Shown piece after piece: positions 1 to 11,365 of a stretch of 33,305 nt of DNA (the stretch's first letter is position 1; every line of letters begins with the position of its first letter). The notes beneath the pieces are model-generated. The model saw only the letters and a program-made list of their open reading frames with translations. It was not told the origin of the DNA and did not search any database. The stretch lies in NCBI GenBank assembly GCA_003254885.1, contig QANT01000323.1, positions 1,707 through 35,011 on the forward strand, written 5' to 3'. The translations under genes were made by a program, and so were the position numbers. Source of the stretch: Purshia tridentata (Eukaryota; Streptophyta; Magnoliopsida; Rosales; Rosaceae).

Positions 1-640
1 AAAAAAAAAAAAAAAAGAGGTGCAAATTTCCCCCAACATAAATTTTTGGACTTTATTTGCCAAGACAGACACAAACCACCTTCAAACACACAGCCGTCAC
101 TCACTGAGACATACACTCACGCCCAAACCCATTCACTCATACTCAGCCCGCAAACTCCTCTCTCGTTCTCATTCTCACGTACTCAGACATTGCCATTACT
201 GATCTCATTGAGATAGTCTCACATCGGAGGTGGTTTGCACGTTTGGTTCTCTTTCTCGATCTCTCATTTATCTCTGATTTTCAAGAGCGTCGGTGGTTCC
301 GCTCTTGGGTTCTCCTTCTTAATCTCTCGTTCTCCCTCTCATTGGTAAGTCTTCATTGTCCTCCACTATTTCATCCTCATGGGTTCAATGAAGTTAGGGT
401 TTTCTGTTCTTGAGGTTTTTATTCAAATTAGGAACTTTTAAGGTTCTTTGGTTTCTTGAAATTAGGGGTTCTCTCTCTCTCTCTCTCTCTCTTTTTGTCT
501 CTCGCTATCTGCCTCTCTGTCTCTCCCCCTCTTGCATTTTACCAATTCTCATTGAAGGTGGGTTGTTCTTGGGGCTGATTGGGGCTAATGTCTCTTGGGG
601 TTGAAATGAAAGGGTAACTTTTGGATTTTTCTGTAGGTTA
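1..640 (+). other. Pyrimidine-rich leader-like DNA
   Basis: A poly-A run opens the window, followed by C/T-rich sequence with many tctc tracts, and a good splice-donor-like site (ttg|gtaagt) at about 344. This resembles the 5' untranslated exon and first intron of a plant gene read on the plus strand. No matching acceptor or coding exon was found downstream before the Copia remnant. The short open frames here have no recognisable protein content. It could equally be unassociated low-complexity DNA. Confidence 0.25.
470..492. repeat. (CT)n microsatellite
   Basis: An uninterrupted run of CT dinucleotides of about 23 bp inside the pyrimidine-rich leader-like segment. Plant 5' leaders often carry CT tracts. 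Confidence 0.85.
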
Positions 641-1500
641 TTAAGGCAAAATGTCTTATTTTTCCTTTGGTTTTGATGAGTGTATTTATTTTTAACATAC
701 TACGGTTATGTGCAACATGAAAAATACTGCACATATTTCTTTTCAATTAATTAACATAAACATAAATTGCAAGCTTTGTGGATCTCTTTCTTTTCAATGT
801 GTGCTTCAAGCTAATGTCTTGAAACTAATTTAAATATTTGAGTGGTTCCGTTGCCTATGTTAAATGAGTAAATTAAAGACTGGCCTTTCAGTAAATGTTT
901 ATATTTATCTTTACAAGATAATTTAGGTGGGATTAGAAGACAGAACCTGCCAAAGTCATATAGGAATTGCTAGCTAGGTATATGTCTCTCAATTCTTTAC
1001 CTTGATCAATTCATGCTTGCCATGATATATAGAATATGTTTGTGATTTGGTGCTGTAGGTGTTTCTCTATATTTGATTACTTGATTGTTCAATTTCATAT
1101 TTAATCCACTGCTTAATCAACTTCGTAAATTAAAACTGGAATAGAATTTTAAAAAGCCTATTGACCCCCCTCTATGCTTATTTTGTGCGATCTGTGCAGT
1201 CACAAGACCTCAAACATAGATAAAACTAGGAATTAGGTACAACCTAGCAATCCCAAATTTTTTAAGGTCCTAACATAGTCTAAAAGCTACAAAACAATGA
1301 CTCGATCAAACCCTAGAGTCCTTTCTTAGATTTACTGACCTCACACCACTTATAGAGCTTTCCTAATTAGCAAGGATTGCACAAAGACTTGTTATTGAGA
1401 AAGCCATGTCATTGCATAGCATTGACTAATGAAGTCATGTCATTGAGAAAGCCTTATGATGAACCAACCATTGTCCATAAAGTTTTTAGGTCCTTGCTAG
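641..1500. other. Stretch with no recognised gene
   Basis: AT-rich DNA with no coding frame I can assign. From about 1400 it grades into the Copia remnant, whose gag-like codons first become readable near 1550. Confidence 0.5.
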
Positions 1501-1539
1501 AGGTTTTAGTCTAAAAACATGCAATCTAGGAAGTCCAAA

Positions 1540-3360
1540 ACACAAATGAACTTAAGATTGAAAAATTAGTTGGAAAACTCAGATGCAAAGGACAACAAAT
1601 GAACCAAAACATTGCTTTACAAAATGTGAAAAATGTTACAAAGACTAAACTTGAGAAATCATCAAAATCTGATGATGAATTAGCCTTGTTTGGTAATAAT
1701 TTTCAAGAGAATTCTTAGAAACAAAGGAAGAAAACTAGGATGAATGGTGGCTCATGTAAAGGATTCAATTTGAAGTATCAGAATGAGAAACCTTTTGAAA
1801 GAAGATAAGAAATGAAATCGGGTTACAGAGAGGATAGATCATCCACGAAAGAAATCAAGTGTTATATTTGTGGGAGTGTTGGTCATAAGGCTGCTGAGCA
1901 TGCAAATAACAAAATGCAAAAATTTTCTGGCAAGAACAAAGCCATGAAAATACTTGGAGTGACAGTGAAAGTGGTCAATCTCAGGATAGTGAGTCTTTAT
2001 CAATAATGAAGAAGAGGAAGTTGCTTTTGTTGCATCAATAAAAAAGATTGATCAAATTAATGAAGACTCAGACCTAGATTCTATTCCAGATGATGAGTCT
2101 TACATTGCACTGTGTGAAGAATATGACTTACTTTTCATTGAATCTCTCAGCATAAAGGAAGAAAAAATTAAAATGGATAACACTGTCAAATGTCTTCAAA
2201 ATAAGAACATGACTCTCAAGGAAAAAAAACTTGATTTGAGTGAAATAATCGAGTCTTTAGAGAGTGAATTAGAGTCATTGGTTGTCTTGAAAACAACTTT
2301 GAAAGTCAAGTCAAAGTACTCAAGGGAGCAACATTATGAAAACTACAAATCAAATACTTCAAAATGAAGTGGATGCTGCAAATGAGAACATTGTTAAGCT
2401 AACTATTGGTGCTGAAAACATCATGGTGACAAAACTAGTTAAATTTAGGCTTTAGTGAAAGTGGTCTAAGTGTGTCTAACACAATGACTAACTTTGTCAA
2501 ATAAATTTATGTTCAAGAAGATAAGAAAGGTCTTAAATTAATTAAAACTAGTCAAAATGTATCTCACACCAAGACTAGCTTTGTCAAGGCATGTGTCAAA
2601 CCTAAAGTCAAACTCATTTCACATAGAAAACCTAGGTTCATCCCTGTGTGTCATCACTATAGTGCTACGGGTCACATTAGGCCAAATTGTAACCTACTTA
2701 GAAGGAAGAAAAATTCTCAGGTTGAGAAAGACATCTCTCTTCAAGATCAAGTAGATCACTTACTCAAATAGGTAGCCAAAAATGCAAAGTTTGTTGCCTC
2801 AATACCCAAAGAAAAATCAAGTTCAAAACAAAAATGGTTTTAAAAAAACACCACCACATTTCTTGTAGCCTTAACTGCACTTTCAGCTACAAAAAGAAAT
2901 GCTTGGTACCTAAACAATGGATGTTCTAAACATATGACTGGAGGCAAGTATTCACTTCACTAGCTCCTTATGATGGTGGTAATGTCACTTTTGAGGGTGG
3001 TGAGAAGTCCTACGTGAGTGGTAGAAGAATGATCCATAAACCTGGCTTAGTTGATTTGTCCACTATGAGGTTTGTTGTGGGTTTGAAATCCAATTTGCTT
3101 TGCATGTTAAAGAGTGGTTGTAGGAGAGTTGATGCTAAAGGAAAAGAGATCTTGAGAGTACTAAGGTTTAGAGAGGATTGTTATGTCATAAATGGTAGTG
3201 GGAGTTCAGTTAAGAAACAAGCAATAGAGCCATTGATGATACAAGCTTACTGTGACATCAAAGACTTGGACACATCAATGTTCATGATTTTTACAATTTG
3301 TCAAAGAATGTTGTTGTTATAGGTCTGCCCAAGTTAGAAAATGAGAAACCCCTGTGTGTG
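1540..3360 (+). mobile_element. Decayed Ty1/Copia retrotransposon remnant (gag, protease, pre-integrase)
   Basis: Pieces of a Copia polyprotein lie in order on the plus strand but in shifting frames. A Lys-rich gag C-terminus (about 1565-1810) is followed by a zinc-knuckle-like motif at 1858-1900, CYICGSVGHKAAEH, where the last Cys is His. A second knuckle at 2649-2690 has its second Cys changed to Tyr. A protease active-site region follows at 2904-2942, WYLNNGCSKHMTG, where the family has DSG. A GAG-pre-integrase part runs from about 3080 to 3340, including a GLKSNLL motif and an RLGHIN motif near 3263. Stop codons and frameshifts separate the blocks, and integrase, RT and RNase H are absent. 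It cannot make a working element. No LTRs were identified. Confidence 0.85.
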
Positions 3361-5610
3361 GTCCCTGTTAATTATAGAAGCAAACCAAAGAGCCTCACAA
3401 AAGAATCAAGACACAGACACTTGCAGGCACACTTTTAGAAAAACATTAATATATATCAGTCAATAACTGATGTCTATAGGGGTTTACAACTGATAAGGAC
3501 AGTCGTGATAACTAATGTACCTGTTTTAGGTATCAATTTCTAACTAATGTGTATAATAGTAATCGATATCTTATTTTTTGAAAGTCTGATATCATAGACC
3601 TATAATAGATATCGCATTTTGAAATTTCTGATAACTAAGAGACCATATTCTGATATGTAAGATACTTAAGACATCAATTATTTTTAAGGAACCGATATAA
3701 AACGTTGATCAGATATCGTCGTTTTTTTGTTATTGAGATGTCTATATATGCATAAATATCAAATTTAATAAACTTAGATATAAGTGTTTAACTAATATTG
3801 AAAATATTTTTTAATTAAAAAAATTGATATTAAATGTAAAGATATTAGTATTTCCGGCCAAATTTTTGATATAAAAGATTTTCAAATTTGTAAGCCTAAA
3901 ATTTGTGCAATTTAAATGCTTCCATTCTCATAAATTTCAATATCCAATTTCAAAAGTATTTAAAGTTTACAAAATTGAATTACAAATCCCTCTAAAAGTA
4001 AGGATAACCCTTATCCATAAATAACCTCATTCTAGCACTGTGTAACCTAGCTACGATCTTCACAAAAATCTGCATAAGCTAGCACTATTCTAAACACTAG
4101 CAACATGTACAAAATATAATGCATGGCAATGCACACTAGTTCTGGCATGTACAATAGCACCCTTCAGCATATCCGCAAAATGTCAGCACTACCTTCACTA
4201 GCAAAGAAAAGGCACATGTCACATTTTATTTACTCAAGAGGCAATACTGAAAAACAAAGAAAATAAATCAAATCAGTTACTGCATAAGTATGAACATCAA
4301 GCAATGCAGAGAAGATTACAATTTACATGTGTATAAGAAATTATTACTTGGCACCATCCAAAATAGAAAACATTTTTCCAGAGTGCAGACAATGCCCAAT
4401 GACCAATGTACATATTTCAACAATAGGAAAGACCAAAATATCATATAATTAAAATGATAATACCCTTAAGTACACCCAGACCTAAGAGAAGGAAACTAAG
4501 TTTATAAATTAGACTTAGAAAAACTTTTTAGAATCATAAATAAGACTTACAGTATACCAATGGCCTAAAGAAAAATAAGACATATGCTAGTATATATAGT
4601 TTAAAAATTAAGATGATTTCCAAATTGGTACAAGTATCAGTAAGAAATTACTTTTATGATGTAGAATAATTTGTGGCATCTAATATTAAGGCCCTACTGA
4701 ATTTGGAAACTTATGCAATTTACCTAGCAAAAAAAGCATACGAGGCATGATTACTACAAGTGTGGTACCTTTGTTGGGCCTTCAACTGTACCACGTATAT
4801 CATATAATTCGAGCTTATCAATCTTGCAACTAGATTCTTCAAGGTGCAATTATGTAAGGGGAGTTCACCAAAAAATAAAAAAGGAGTAGATTTGTCAAAC
4901 AGAATAGAAAAAAATATAAAAAATCAAACAGTACCCAATATAATGTAGATAAGCAAGGGAATATTAACTCATTCACCTACAAACCCTTTTAAACCCCCCA
5001 GAGCACAAAATCATTAAGCACCTGACTACAGCACAAAGTTATGGGGGCTCAAAAGTTCCAGCTACCCTGAACAAACCTTAAAAAGTGTCTACAGAGACCC
5101 AAAACTATATTGCAACTACATGTAACAGACAGTTGCTATATAATATGAAACTTAAATTAAATCCAATGTAAGAAAGAGAGCTTGTCCATAATGTGAAGTA
5201 AAGAAAATTTCATTTTCAGCTGCAACTCTTACAACAATAAACAATTCTAGAGCTGTTCTCTATAAAACAAAGTTACGGAAAAAAAGAAGTATGACACTAG
5301 AATCAAAGTAACCTATCATGATGTTACCAACATTGATGAAGTAGAACTCCACTATGCCTTAGTGAAGCAAACGGGTCCAAGCATTGGCCATAAGTTTTAT
5401 CTTACTTTGAGCTTCTTTAACCAAGGCAACACCTTTGCCACCTATTGTAGTATATGTTAGCACAGTCGTACATTACCTGAACATATAAGTACATGGACAC
5501 CCTTTAGTCCTTTACTTGAAATCTGGATTTCAAGAATAAACTTTACCTATGAGTTTAACACCGACAGCTAACATTAGCATTTTTGGATCAAAGAATGAAG
5601 GATTTGCATC
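3361..5610. other. AT-rich intergenic stretch
   Basis: No convincing gene on either strand. The segment 3430-3730 is unusual for repeated GATATC-type words and variants of 'ctgatatc', 'aactgatgtc' and 'tgataacta', reminiscent of the subterminal repeats of DNA transposons, but no terminal repeats were found. The segment 5290-5450 has a short open frame on each strand without recognisable motifs. Confidence 0.4.
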
Positions 5611-5614
5611 TTAC

Positions 5615-6371
5615 AGGATTGTTTGCTGCCACCCAACCATCAACAAGGTTGAATTCCCTTTCATTTCCTCCTGAGTCTTTGGTTTTGAAATAATGAGATG
5701 GAAGATAAGTTGGAGCTGAAGAAGTACCAATGCAAATATCTAATAGCAATGCATCCACAGAAGCATCCATCTCTGCCTGCAACATAGATATCAATGTTAT
5801 GGTAGCTTTCATCATATAATATATTTTTCTAATCTTAAAGATAAAAGCCATGCAAAAAAGAAGAAGAAGATAAAAGTATGCATGTGCAACGTATTGAGTA
5901 TACTACATACCTGAAATACCTGAAAGGTTGAGAAAACAGAAGGTTGTAACAATTTGATGTCAAATGTAGGTATAACAATTCTTGTTACAGTTTCATGCAG
6001 TCTTTGAGCTCCAAGTACCTCGTGAAGTAAATTTCTTAAATACTTGCCATCATATTTTGGTCCCGTTAAGGCTTTTATTCTCATAACTGGTCCACTATAT
6101 ATATTGTCACAAACAAAATTGTTAAGTATTAGAGTAAATAAATACATACACATAGAGAGAGCTAGAGATCAAAGTTAATTAGTTGATTAAACCTGGATTG
6201 AGGAAATATTTTGGGGCAATGCTTGAGATAAAATGGAACAATCTCTTTGGCCTTGAAAAGGGGTCTCTTTTTTCGGTCAGCTGCTGCCAACATGGCTGTT
6301 ATTACTCCTGTGCTAGTTCCTGCAATCACATCAAAGTAATCTGCAACTCGGGCTTCTTCTCCATCCAGTTC
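5615..6371 (-). pseudogene. Patatin-like phospholipase, three internal exons only
   Basis: Patatin-like proteins are lipid acyl hydrolases with a Ser-Asp dyad. Three exons fit on the minus strand with proper splice sites and compatible phases. Exon 6371-6193 reads [20 protein letters not shown] then TG, holding the nucleophile elbow GTSTG. Exon 6094-5920 (alternative donor at 5911) carries TGPKYDGKYL and VIPTFDIKLLQPSVFSTFQ. Exon 5776-5615 carries [18 protein letters not shown] and the dyad Asp in [10 protein letters not shown], where most family members have DGG. The first exon, with the GGGxRG oxyanion loop, was not found up to 10.3 kb, nor was an exon continuing after AANNP. After GTSTG the sequence reads VIT rather than the usual GLVT. 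It is therefore a fragment or disrupted gene. A 2.9-kb solo LTR sits 84 bp beyond the 5'-most exon, where intron 1 would be. Confidence 0.85.
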
Positions 6372-6450
6372 CTAAACAAAACAAATACAACTTACAACTC
6401 GATTATATATACATGATCCCAAAAAGGCAAAAACACATTTTCTGAACTAA
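6372..6450 (-). other. Remaining patatin intron sequence before the LTR
   Basis: The short non-coding strip starts with a polypyrimidine-AG acceptor for the exon at 6371 (read on the minus strand) and runs into the target-site duplication of the solo LTR. Confidence 0.6.
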
Positions 6451-6455
6451 ATTAT
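6451..6455. repeat. Target-site duplication, left copy (attat)
   Basis: Five bases flanking the TG end of the solo LTR; the identical right copy is at 9316-9320. Confidence 0.85.
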
Positions 6456-6813
6456 TGTAACGGCCCGTAGCTTCCTAAGTAAATTTTTAGAGTGGGCTCG
6501 AAGTTGACTTTTGGTTCTAGTAAGATTTTAGTTTTGACTTGGGGTCCATTAGGAAGACCTCGAGCTCACCGGTTTGTCAACACGCGGCATAGGTTGTTTA
6601 GAGCCACGGGTAGAAAGTTATGAACATGACAAGAGACCCCAAGGTTGACTTTTTAAATTTCTCGGATCTAGACTTGACTTTGACATGGTTGCGTGGAGCT
6701 CGACTCTACAAGTTTATAGACACGTAGTATGCGTTGTTTGGAGATACGATTAGAAAAATACGGAGGTTTAAAGTGAGGGGCAAACTTGTAATTATGATGA
6801 AGTAAGTCTAAAT

Positions 6814-6836
6814 TTCCAGAAATTTCTGGAAATTTC
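6814..6836 (+). promoter_or_regulatory. Five-unit heat-shock element match in the LTR
   Basis: The bases read TTC-ca-GAA-at-TTC-tg-GAA-at-TTC: five perfect alternating nTTCn/nGAAn pentamers with correct 2-bp spacing. Heat-shock factors bind three or more such units. It sits about 360 bp into the LTR, directly ahead of a C/T-rich tract, a plausible core-promoter position. That it responds to heat is inference. Confidence 0.6.
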
Positions 6837-8409
6837 CCCTCCCCCTTATTTCTCCCCCACGCACAGAACACCTCCCCAGCCAGTGACTTCCCTCCTCCCT
6901 CTCCCCCTGCGCGGGACCACCCAACCCAGCACTCCTCCGGCCGACCCAGCCCCCACCGGCAACTCCCCAACCGCCGGCCAGCCACCACAGTCCTCCCCCT
7001 CGCCGGCCATCGCTCCCACGCACAGCAAGAGCTTGAGAAGCCCAGTTGCTCGTGAGTTTCCTCCGTCGATTCCGGCCGTTTCCGGTGATGGTTAGCTCGA
7101 GTTTTTGGTGAGTTTTCTCCTCCTTCTATGGGCTTTCTTTTCCCCCTAAATTGGTTGTTCAATTTTGAGTAATTGTGGAAGATTGAATTTTGGGGATTTG
7201 AAGCCAATTCGGATTTCTCTTAGGATTTCAAGTTTTGGATTAAATGGTGAGGCATATTGGACGAATTACACCTCTAGGAACCTCTAATTTCGGTTTAGTA
7301 TGGAAATTCTTAAGAATTTGGAAGTTGGAAATTTGGGGGCTCATGCTCAATTCGGGTTTGGCTTGGGTTTTCAAAATTAATACAAATTATGAGGTGTTTT
7401 GGGTAAATTCCGTCATTAGGAACATATAATCGAAGATTGGAATGAGAAATTTGGGAAATTTCGAAGAAAATTGAAAGTTTGATAGTTGAGGCTTAGGTCC
7501 ATTTAGGGATTTCTGGAAATCTAAGGTGTTCATGGAGATTTAATTACAATTGGGAGTTATTTTCACCCTTAGGAACAATTTATTGAGGTTTAGAATAGTT
7601 AGATTGAAGAAATTTGGAGAAATGGTGATTTTGGGGTGAAATTGGGCACTTATTGGTTGTCAAAACGACACTCGAACGACCCTCAGTCAAGTAATGTAGT
7701 AATGGCGGTTATTTGGGAAATTACTGGATAAAAATGAGCTAGTGGCATTGGATTTTTAGTCGAAAAGGAAATTAAGTTGAGTTATAGTTGAATATAGATT
7801 TGTGGAGCGTAATGCCTAGAACGTGCACTTGTGTTTTTACGACCATGAATTGATTAGTATTCTAATGTCTTGTCATTCTCGTGTTAGGCAACACTCCCGA
7901 GTCCAGGGACGATCCAGTCGGAGACCAAAGCTAGGCTATCTCTGTGAGTGGACACTTGTTTTAATAAATTGCTTTGTTCACTTTATGAGTAATTTGTCTC
8001 TTGATTTTCTTGAGTTAAAGGTTTTTGGCTTGGATTTCAGGTTTAGAAAATAATTTTAGTGAAATGTTTGATTTAAATGTTATGTGTTATTTTAAGTCTA
8101 GTTTGAGTTGAGTGCACGAAAAAGGATTTGATTTCGCAATTTAGCATTTATGGTTTTATTTGTGCATAATGGATTTGAATGACTGGTGGTTTGGGTTATT
8201 AAAAGATATTTATGAATGTTGGTTATTGATTTTAAAGTTTGGGAAATGTTAAATATTTGTATCTTGGAAAAGAATTTTTGAAGTTTATGATTTCAAACCA
8301 CCCTATTCAGTATCTCTCCAAATTATCAGATTGTATAGGACTTTGGGACCCATCACGGCACACATGTAGGCTTTGGGCCGTGTGCCGGGATGCCCTGCCC
8401 TTTGGGTGT

Positions 8410-8600
8410 GGCCCTGCGTGCACGTATGGCAGTCTATTGGTCCTGCATGTGTATGACAGACTATGGCTCTGCACATGTACGGCAGGATTATTGGCCCTTC
8501 ATGTGTATGACAGACTATGGCTCTGCACATGTATGGTGGGATTATTGGCCCTGCATGCGTATGGCAAGTTGTGGGCCCTACTCATATACGGCAAATTTGG
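8410..8600. repeat. Tandem array, seven 26-29 bp units inside the LTR
   Basis: Units start at 8410, 8439, 8465, 8493, 8519, 8547 and 8573. Most open with GG(C/T)CCT or GGCTCT followed by gcatgtgtatg-like sequence. Alternating unit types give a higher-order repeat of 54 bp (8439-8492 versus 8493-8546), nearly identical. The array makes open frames on both strands that are not genes. Confidence 0.8.
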
Positions 8601-9315
8601 TGGGTAACTGTTTGGGTGGAAGTTTTTAGTATTATATCTGTTTCGTAAGAAAGTTTTCAATGGTTATAAACCTTCAGTTCCAATTTGACATTTGTTAGCT
8701 TCACTAGCTTTATTGATTTTTCAGAAAATCGCAAAATGAACTTTAAGATATTGATATACATAGAGTTATCAGTGGATTTTATAAAATGCTTTAGAATTGG
8801 GGATTTCAAAGAGGGACGTGAGGTCTTTGTGTCAAATTATTTTTGTAGTTTGAGATAATAAATGGATTCTTATAATTTGAGCTAACCACTTGTTATCTTC
8901 ATCCACTCATTGAGTCATCTCACTAGTTTTACCCTTCCTTGTTGTTTTGAATTTTTCCCACAGGTTGTAGCGGTCTAGCGGTCGAGCCAAAGACGTCAAG
9001 GCAATCTAGTTAACGTGTGTAATTTGTAGGCGCATAGCTACCTTTGTAAATCTTATTTCCTTAGTGAATTTTGTAGCGTAGCTCTGATAATCTATTAAAT
9101 ACTTAATTAGTTGGTTTTAAACCTTGGGTGGGAGACCCCTTGTTTGTGGTATAGGCGCTGAATTGAATAGAAGTGTGCTTCACAGGTTTTCTGAAAAAAG
9201 GGTTAGTCCAATTTTAGGGGAGGTTCTGTGAATTTTCAGTAGGATTTTACTTGATATTGGATTCCTGCAGGATCATTCTGAGACTCCTGGGTGGAGTTCG
9301 GGGTCGGTCCTGTCA

Positions 9316-9320
9316 ATTAT
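9316..9320. repeat. Target-site duplication, right copy (attat)
   Basis: Five bases directly after the CA end of the solo LTR, identical to 6451-6455. Confidence 0.85.
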
Positions 9321-10320
9321 TCACACTGTTGCTACAGAATCTGATACTAATTAAGTTTTAACAATATTTTTTTTAATATTGGCTGTCACAAATAGTTGTC
9401 TGTGTGAGTGAGAGAGTCTAAATTTGCATACTTGTAGTTTTGATATGGAGAACAACAAAAATAAAGGGATTCGTCCAAGACAAATATATTTTAATCTAAT
9501 TACCTCACACTCCATAAATTTAAACATACAAGACATAGCAGTTTTATATAATGGTTTCACAGCTAACAATAGTCATACCATATTTATTTTTGCCATGCAA
9601 ATAAATATATTCTAACCAGATCACCTCATGTATCAAAGGGACTAGGCCAGGTTAAAGGAGGCCTACTTACATAGCAATCACAAGCCAAAACAAATAAATC
9701 AACTACTGAAGCAAGAAACACTAACTAACTATAATTGAACTTCTGGAACAATAGTAAAAGCACTTGGGTTCATCGAAATATTTAACAAGCATTCAAATGG
9801 TAGTGAGAAGGATTTGTAGTTCTTGTGAGAGTAAGGACGTATACCCCTGTTATGCACAAAGTTTTTCTCATAGAGTAGAACTTCCAAATAGTTCCTCTCA
9901 TTCTGTCCTTTTCGGATGAGCCATACATAATGCATTCTGAATATGATGAGCACTTCACTACACCAAGTATATATAAAAAGTTGAAATTCTTTCTATCTTT
10001 ATGAAGTTCATTTTTTATAGGTAAAAGGAAGGGAAAGCCAAACTACTTTAGTCTAGTTATACACAAAAATTAGTTTATATGATCATATACATGGTGATGG
10101 TCTTGTAGAAATAGTACTCTCAATTTGCTCTTTATCTGTATAATGACCACACACGTACACCAGACATGACAGAGTATATTTATGCTATTCTTCCAAGTAG
10201 TAACAATAAAAACTTATAAGTCATAACTTGAAGACTGTTGGTGGGGTAGTCCCCCTAACCGGCGAGGAAATTGGAGCCTGTTGGGAGACCCCCTACACCA
10301 AAGATTGCAGACATTTGGGG
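9321..10320. other. Intergenic stretch between solo LTR and pseudogene
   Basis: This should be the far side of the patatin intron, but no GGGxRG-encoding exon is visible on the minus strand. A 74-codon minus-strand frame (9953-9729) ends in NPSAFTIVPEVQL. It has moderately coding-like composition but no family I recognise. The rest is AT-rich. Confidence 0.4.
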
Positions 10321-11348
10321 TTAGTCAAAATTCGAGGATAAAAGACAAAAGCCATAAGTGGGAAAGAAGCTCACCGAAGCGAGAATGGAGGAAGAAGGCA
10401 AATCTTCAGCAAACGCAGGCACTGCAGTCGCCACTGGAGAAACAAAATTCTCGCTGAGAACCAGTTGATCACTTTCTCTTAGCGAAGACTGATAAGGTGC
10501 ATTAGAAGCCTGAAAAAAATTAAAATTAGCAAACACAGTGGTCATGCAAACAACACTTGAAAGGCAGAGACTTACAGGGTAAAGAGTTGGTGAGAGTTGC
10601 GCCAAAGAGTCAACTGGTAACTCAACTTCAGGAACCACGTTCTAGGTGAGAACAAGCACATCTCCCAAAACAGGCTGCATAAAGTAAAGGTTAGCATGTC
10701 TCCAGCGAAGCACGAAGTAAAAGCAAACAGAACCAATTTACCTCAACCAACGGTGGCTCATCACCTAAGGTTGTTGCCGGCCCACTATTGATGTTGGCAA
10801 AGACGTCTACGAGCTCAGGCACGCCGCTCCCTTTGATCGCAGCACGTTTTTGTTGCGCCATAGCGGAGCTTCAGGGGGTTCCTCCTGTTCGGCGTCAAGC
10901 TCATCTAAAATAAAGTACCACGTCAGGCAAAGCTTAAAACTCAATACTTAAGATATATATAAAAAACAAAACAAAACAAAAGAGAATAACTTACCAATAA
11001 GCATAGGTTTACGCTCCGTCGAGACTCGGTAGAAGCTTGATCCTTGGTTTGGGATTTTGGTAAGGAAGCAACCATGGCAGTCATCAGACTCTTGCCTTTC
11101 CCAGGAGCTACACTCAAAACAATTTCACTTAGAATGATTACCCACAATTATCAGCCAAGGGGTACATAAAGAGCACAGCGAAAGAAAGTAAATTTACCAT
11201 GGGGAGAAGATCTTTGAGTCTTCAGAGTACAGCTAAATTCAGGAATGTCCTTCAATGACTTGGCCACCATTTCACTGTCTGCAAACTCAAACTTGGCCAA
11301 GAAGAGTTTCAGCCAACTCACATAAGACTTGGTCATGGCCACAGAAGG
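10321..11348 (-). pseudogene. Broken multi-exon gene, unknown or TE-associated
   Basis: Coding-like blocks with good splice signals run on the minus strand. One block (about 11348 or 11342 to 11198) contains MTKSYVSWLKLFLAKFEFAD. The next (11107-10995) joins it in phase to give SSPHAPGKGKSLMTAMVASL. A third starts at 10904 (DELDAEQEEPPEAP) and shifts frame into MAQQKRAAIKGSGVPELVDV, ending at a donor near 10743. A fourth begins after a tgcag acceptor near 10676 and contains an in-frame TAG near 10643, where CAG would be expected. A short GT-AG intron (about 10512-10580) separates it from the last block, ending near 10373. No catalytic motif was seen. The style recalls C-terminal regions of plant-mobile-domain proteins, but I cannot confirm that. 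At least one frameshift and one stop argue for a pseudogene. Confidence 0.5.
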
Positions 11349-11365
11349 CTAACAAACCATGAGCT

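Larger units (their letters stand above)
6456..9315 (+). mobile_element. Solo LTR, Ty3/Gypsy type (Tekay/Del-like by its ends)
   Basis: The segment begins TGTAACGGCCCG and ends GGGTCGGTCCTGTCA, giving the standard TG...CA ends. The 5 bp just before it (6451-6455, attat) recur exactly just after it (9316-9320). A perfect 5-bp duplication around a 2860-bp block with no gag or pol frames is the mark of a solo LTR left by recombination between the two LTRs of a full element. The long LTR and the end sequence resemble Tekay/Del chromoviruses, but the clade is my inference. Inside are a heat-shock-element match, a C-rich tract (6838-7090) that is the only high-GC part, and a tandem array (8410-8600). 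The open frames in the C-rich part are compositional, not genes. Confidence 0.88.

Noticed and set aside
5290-5460. Possible missing last exon of the patatin gene
   Set aside because: The minus-strand frame here (GGKGVALVKEAQSKIKLM) does not show the expected motifs of that exon, and the plus strand is equally open.
6668-7207. Overlapping open frames on both strands in the C-rich part of the LTR
   Set aside because: They come from local GC richness, overlap each other in several frames, show no domain and lie inside a resolved solo LTR.
8239-8629. Open frames of up to 122 codons in the LTR
   Set aside because: They are generated by the 26-29 bp tandem array, which is open in several frames on both strands.
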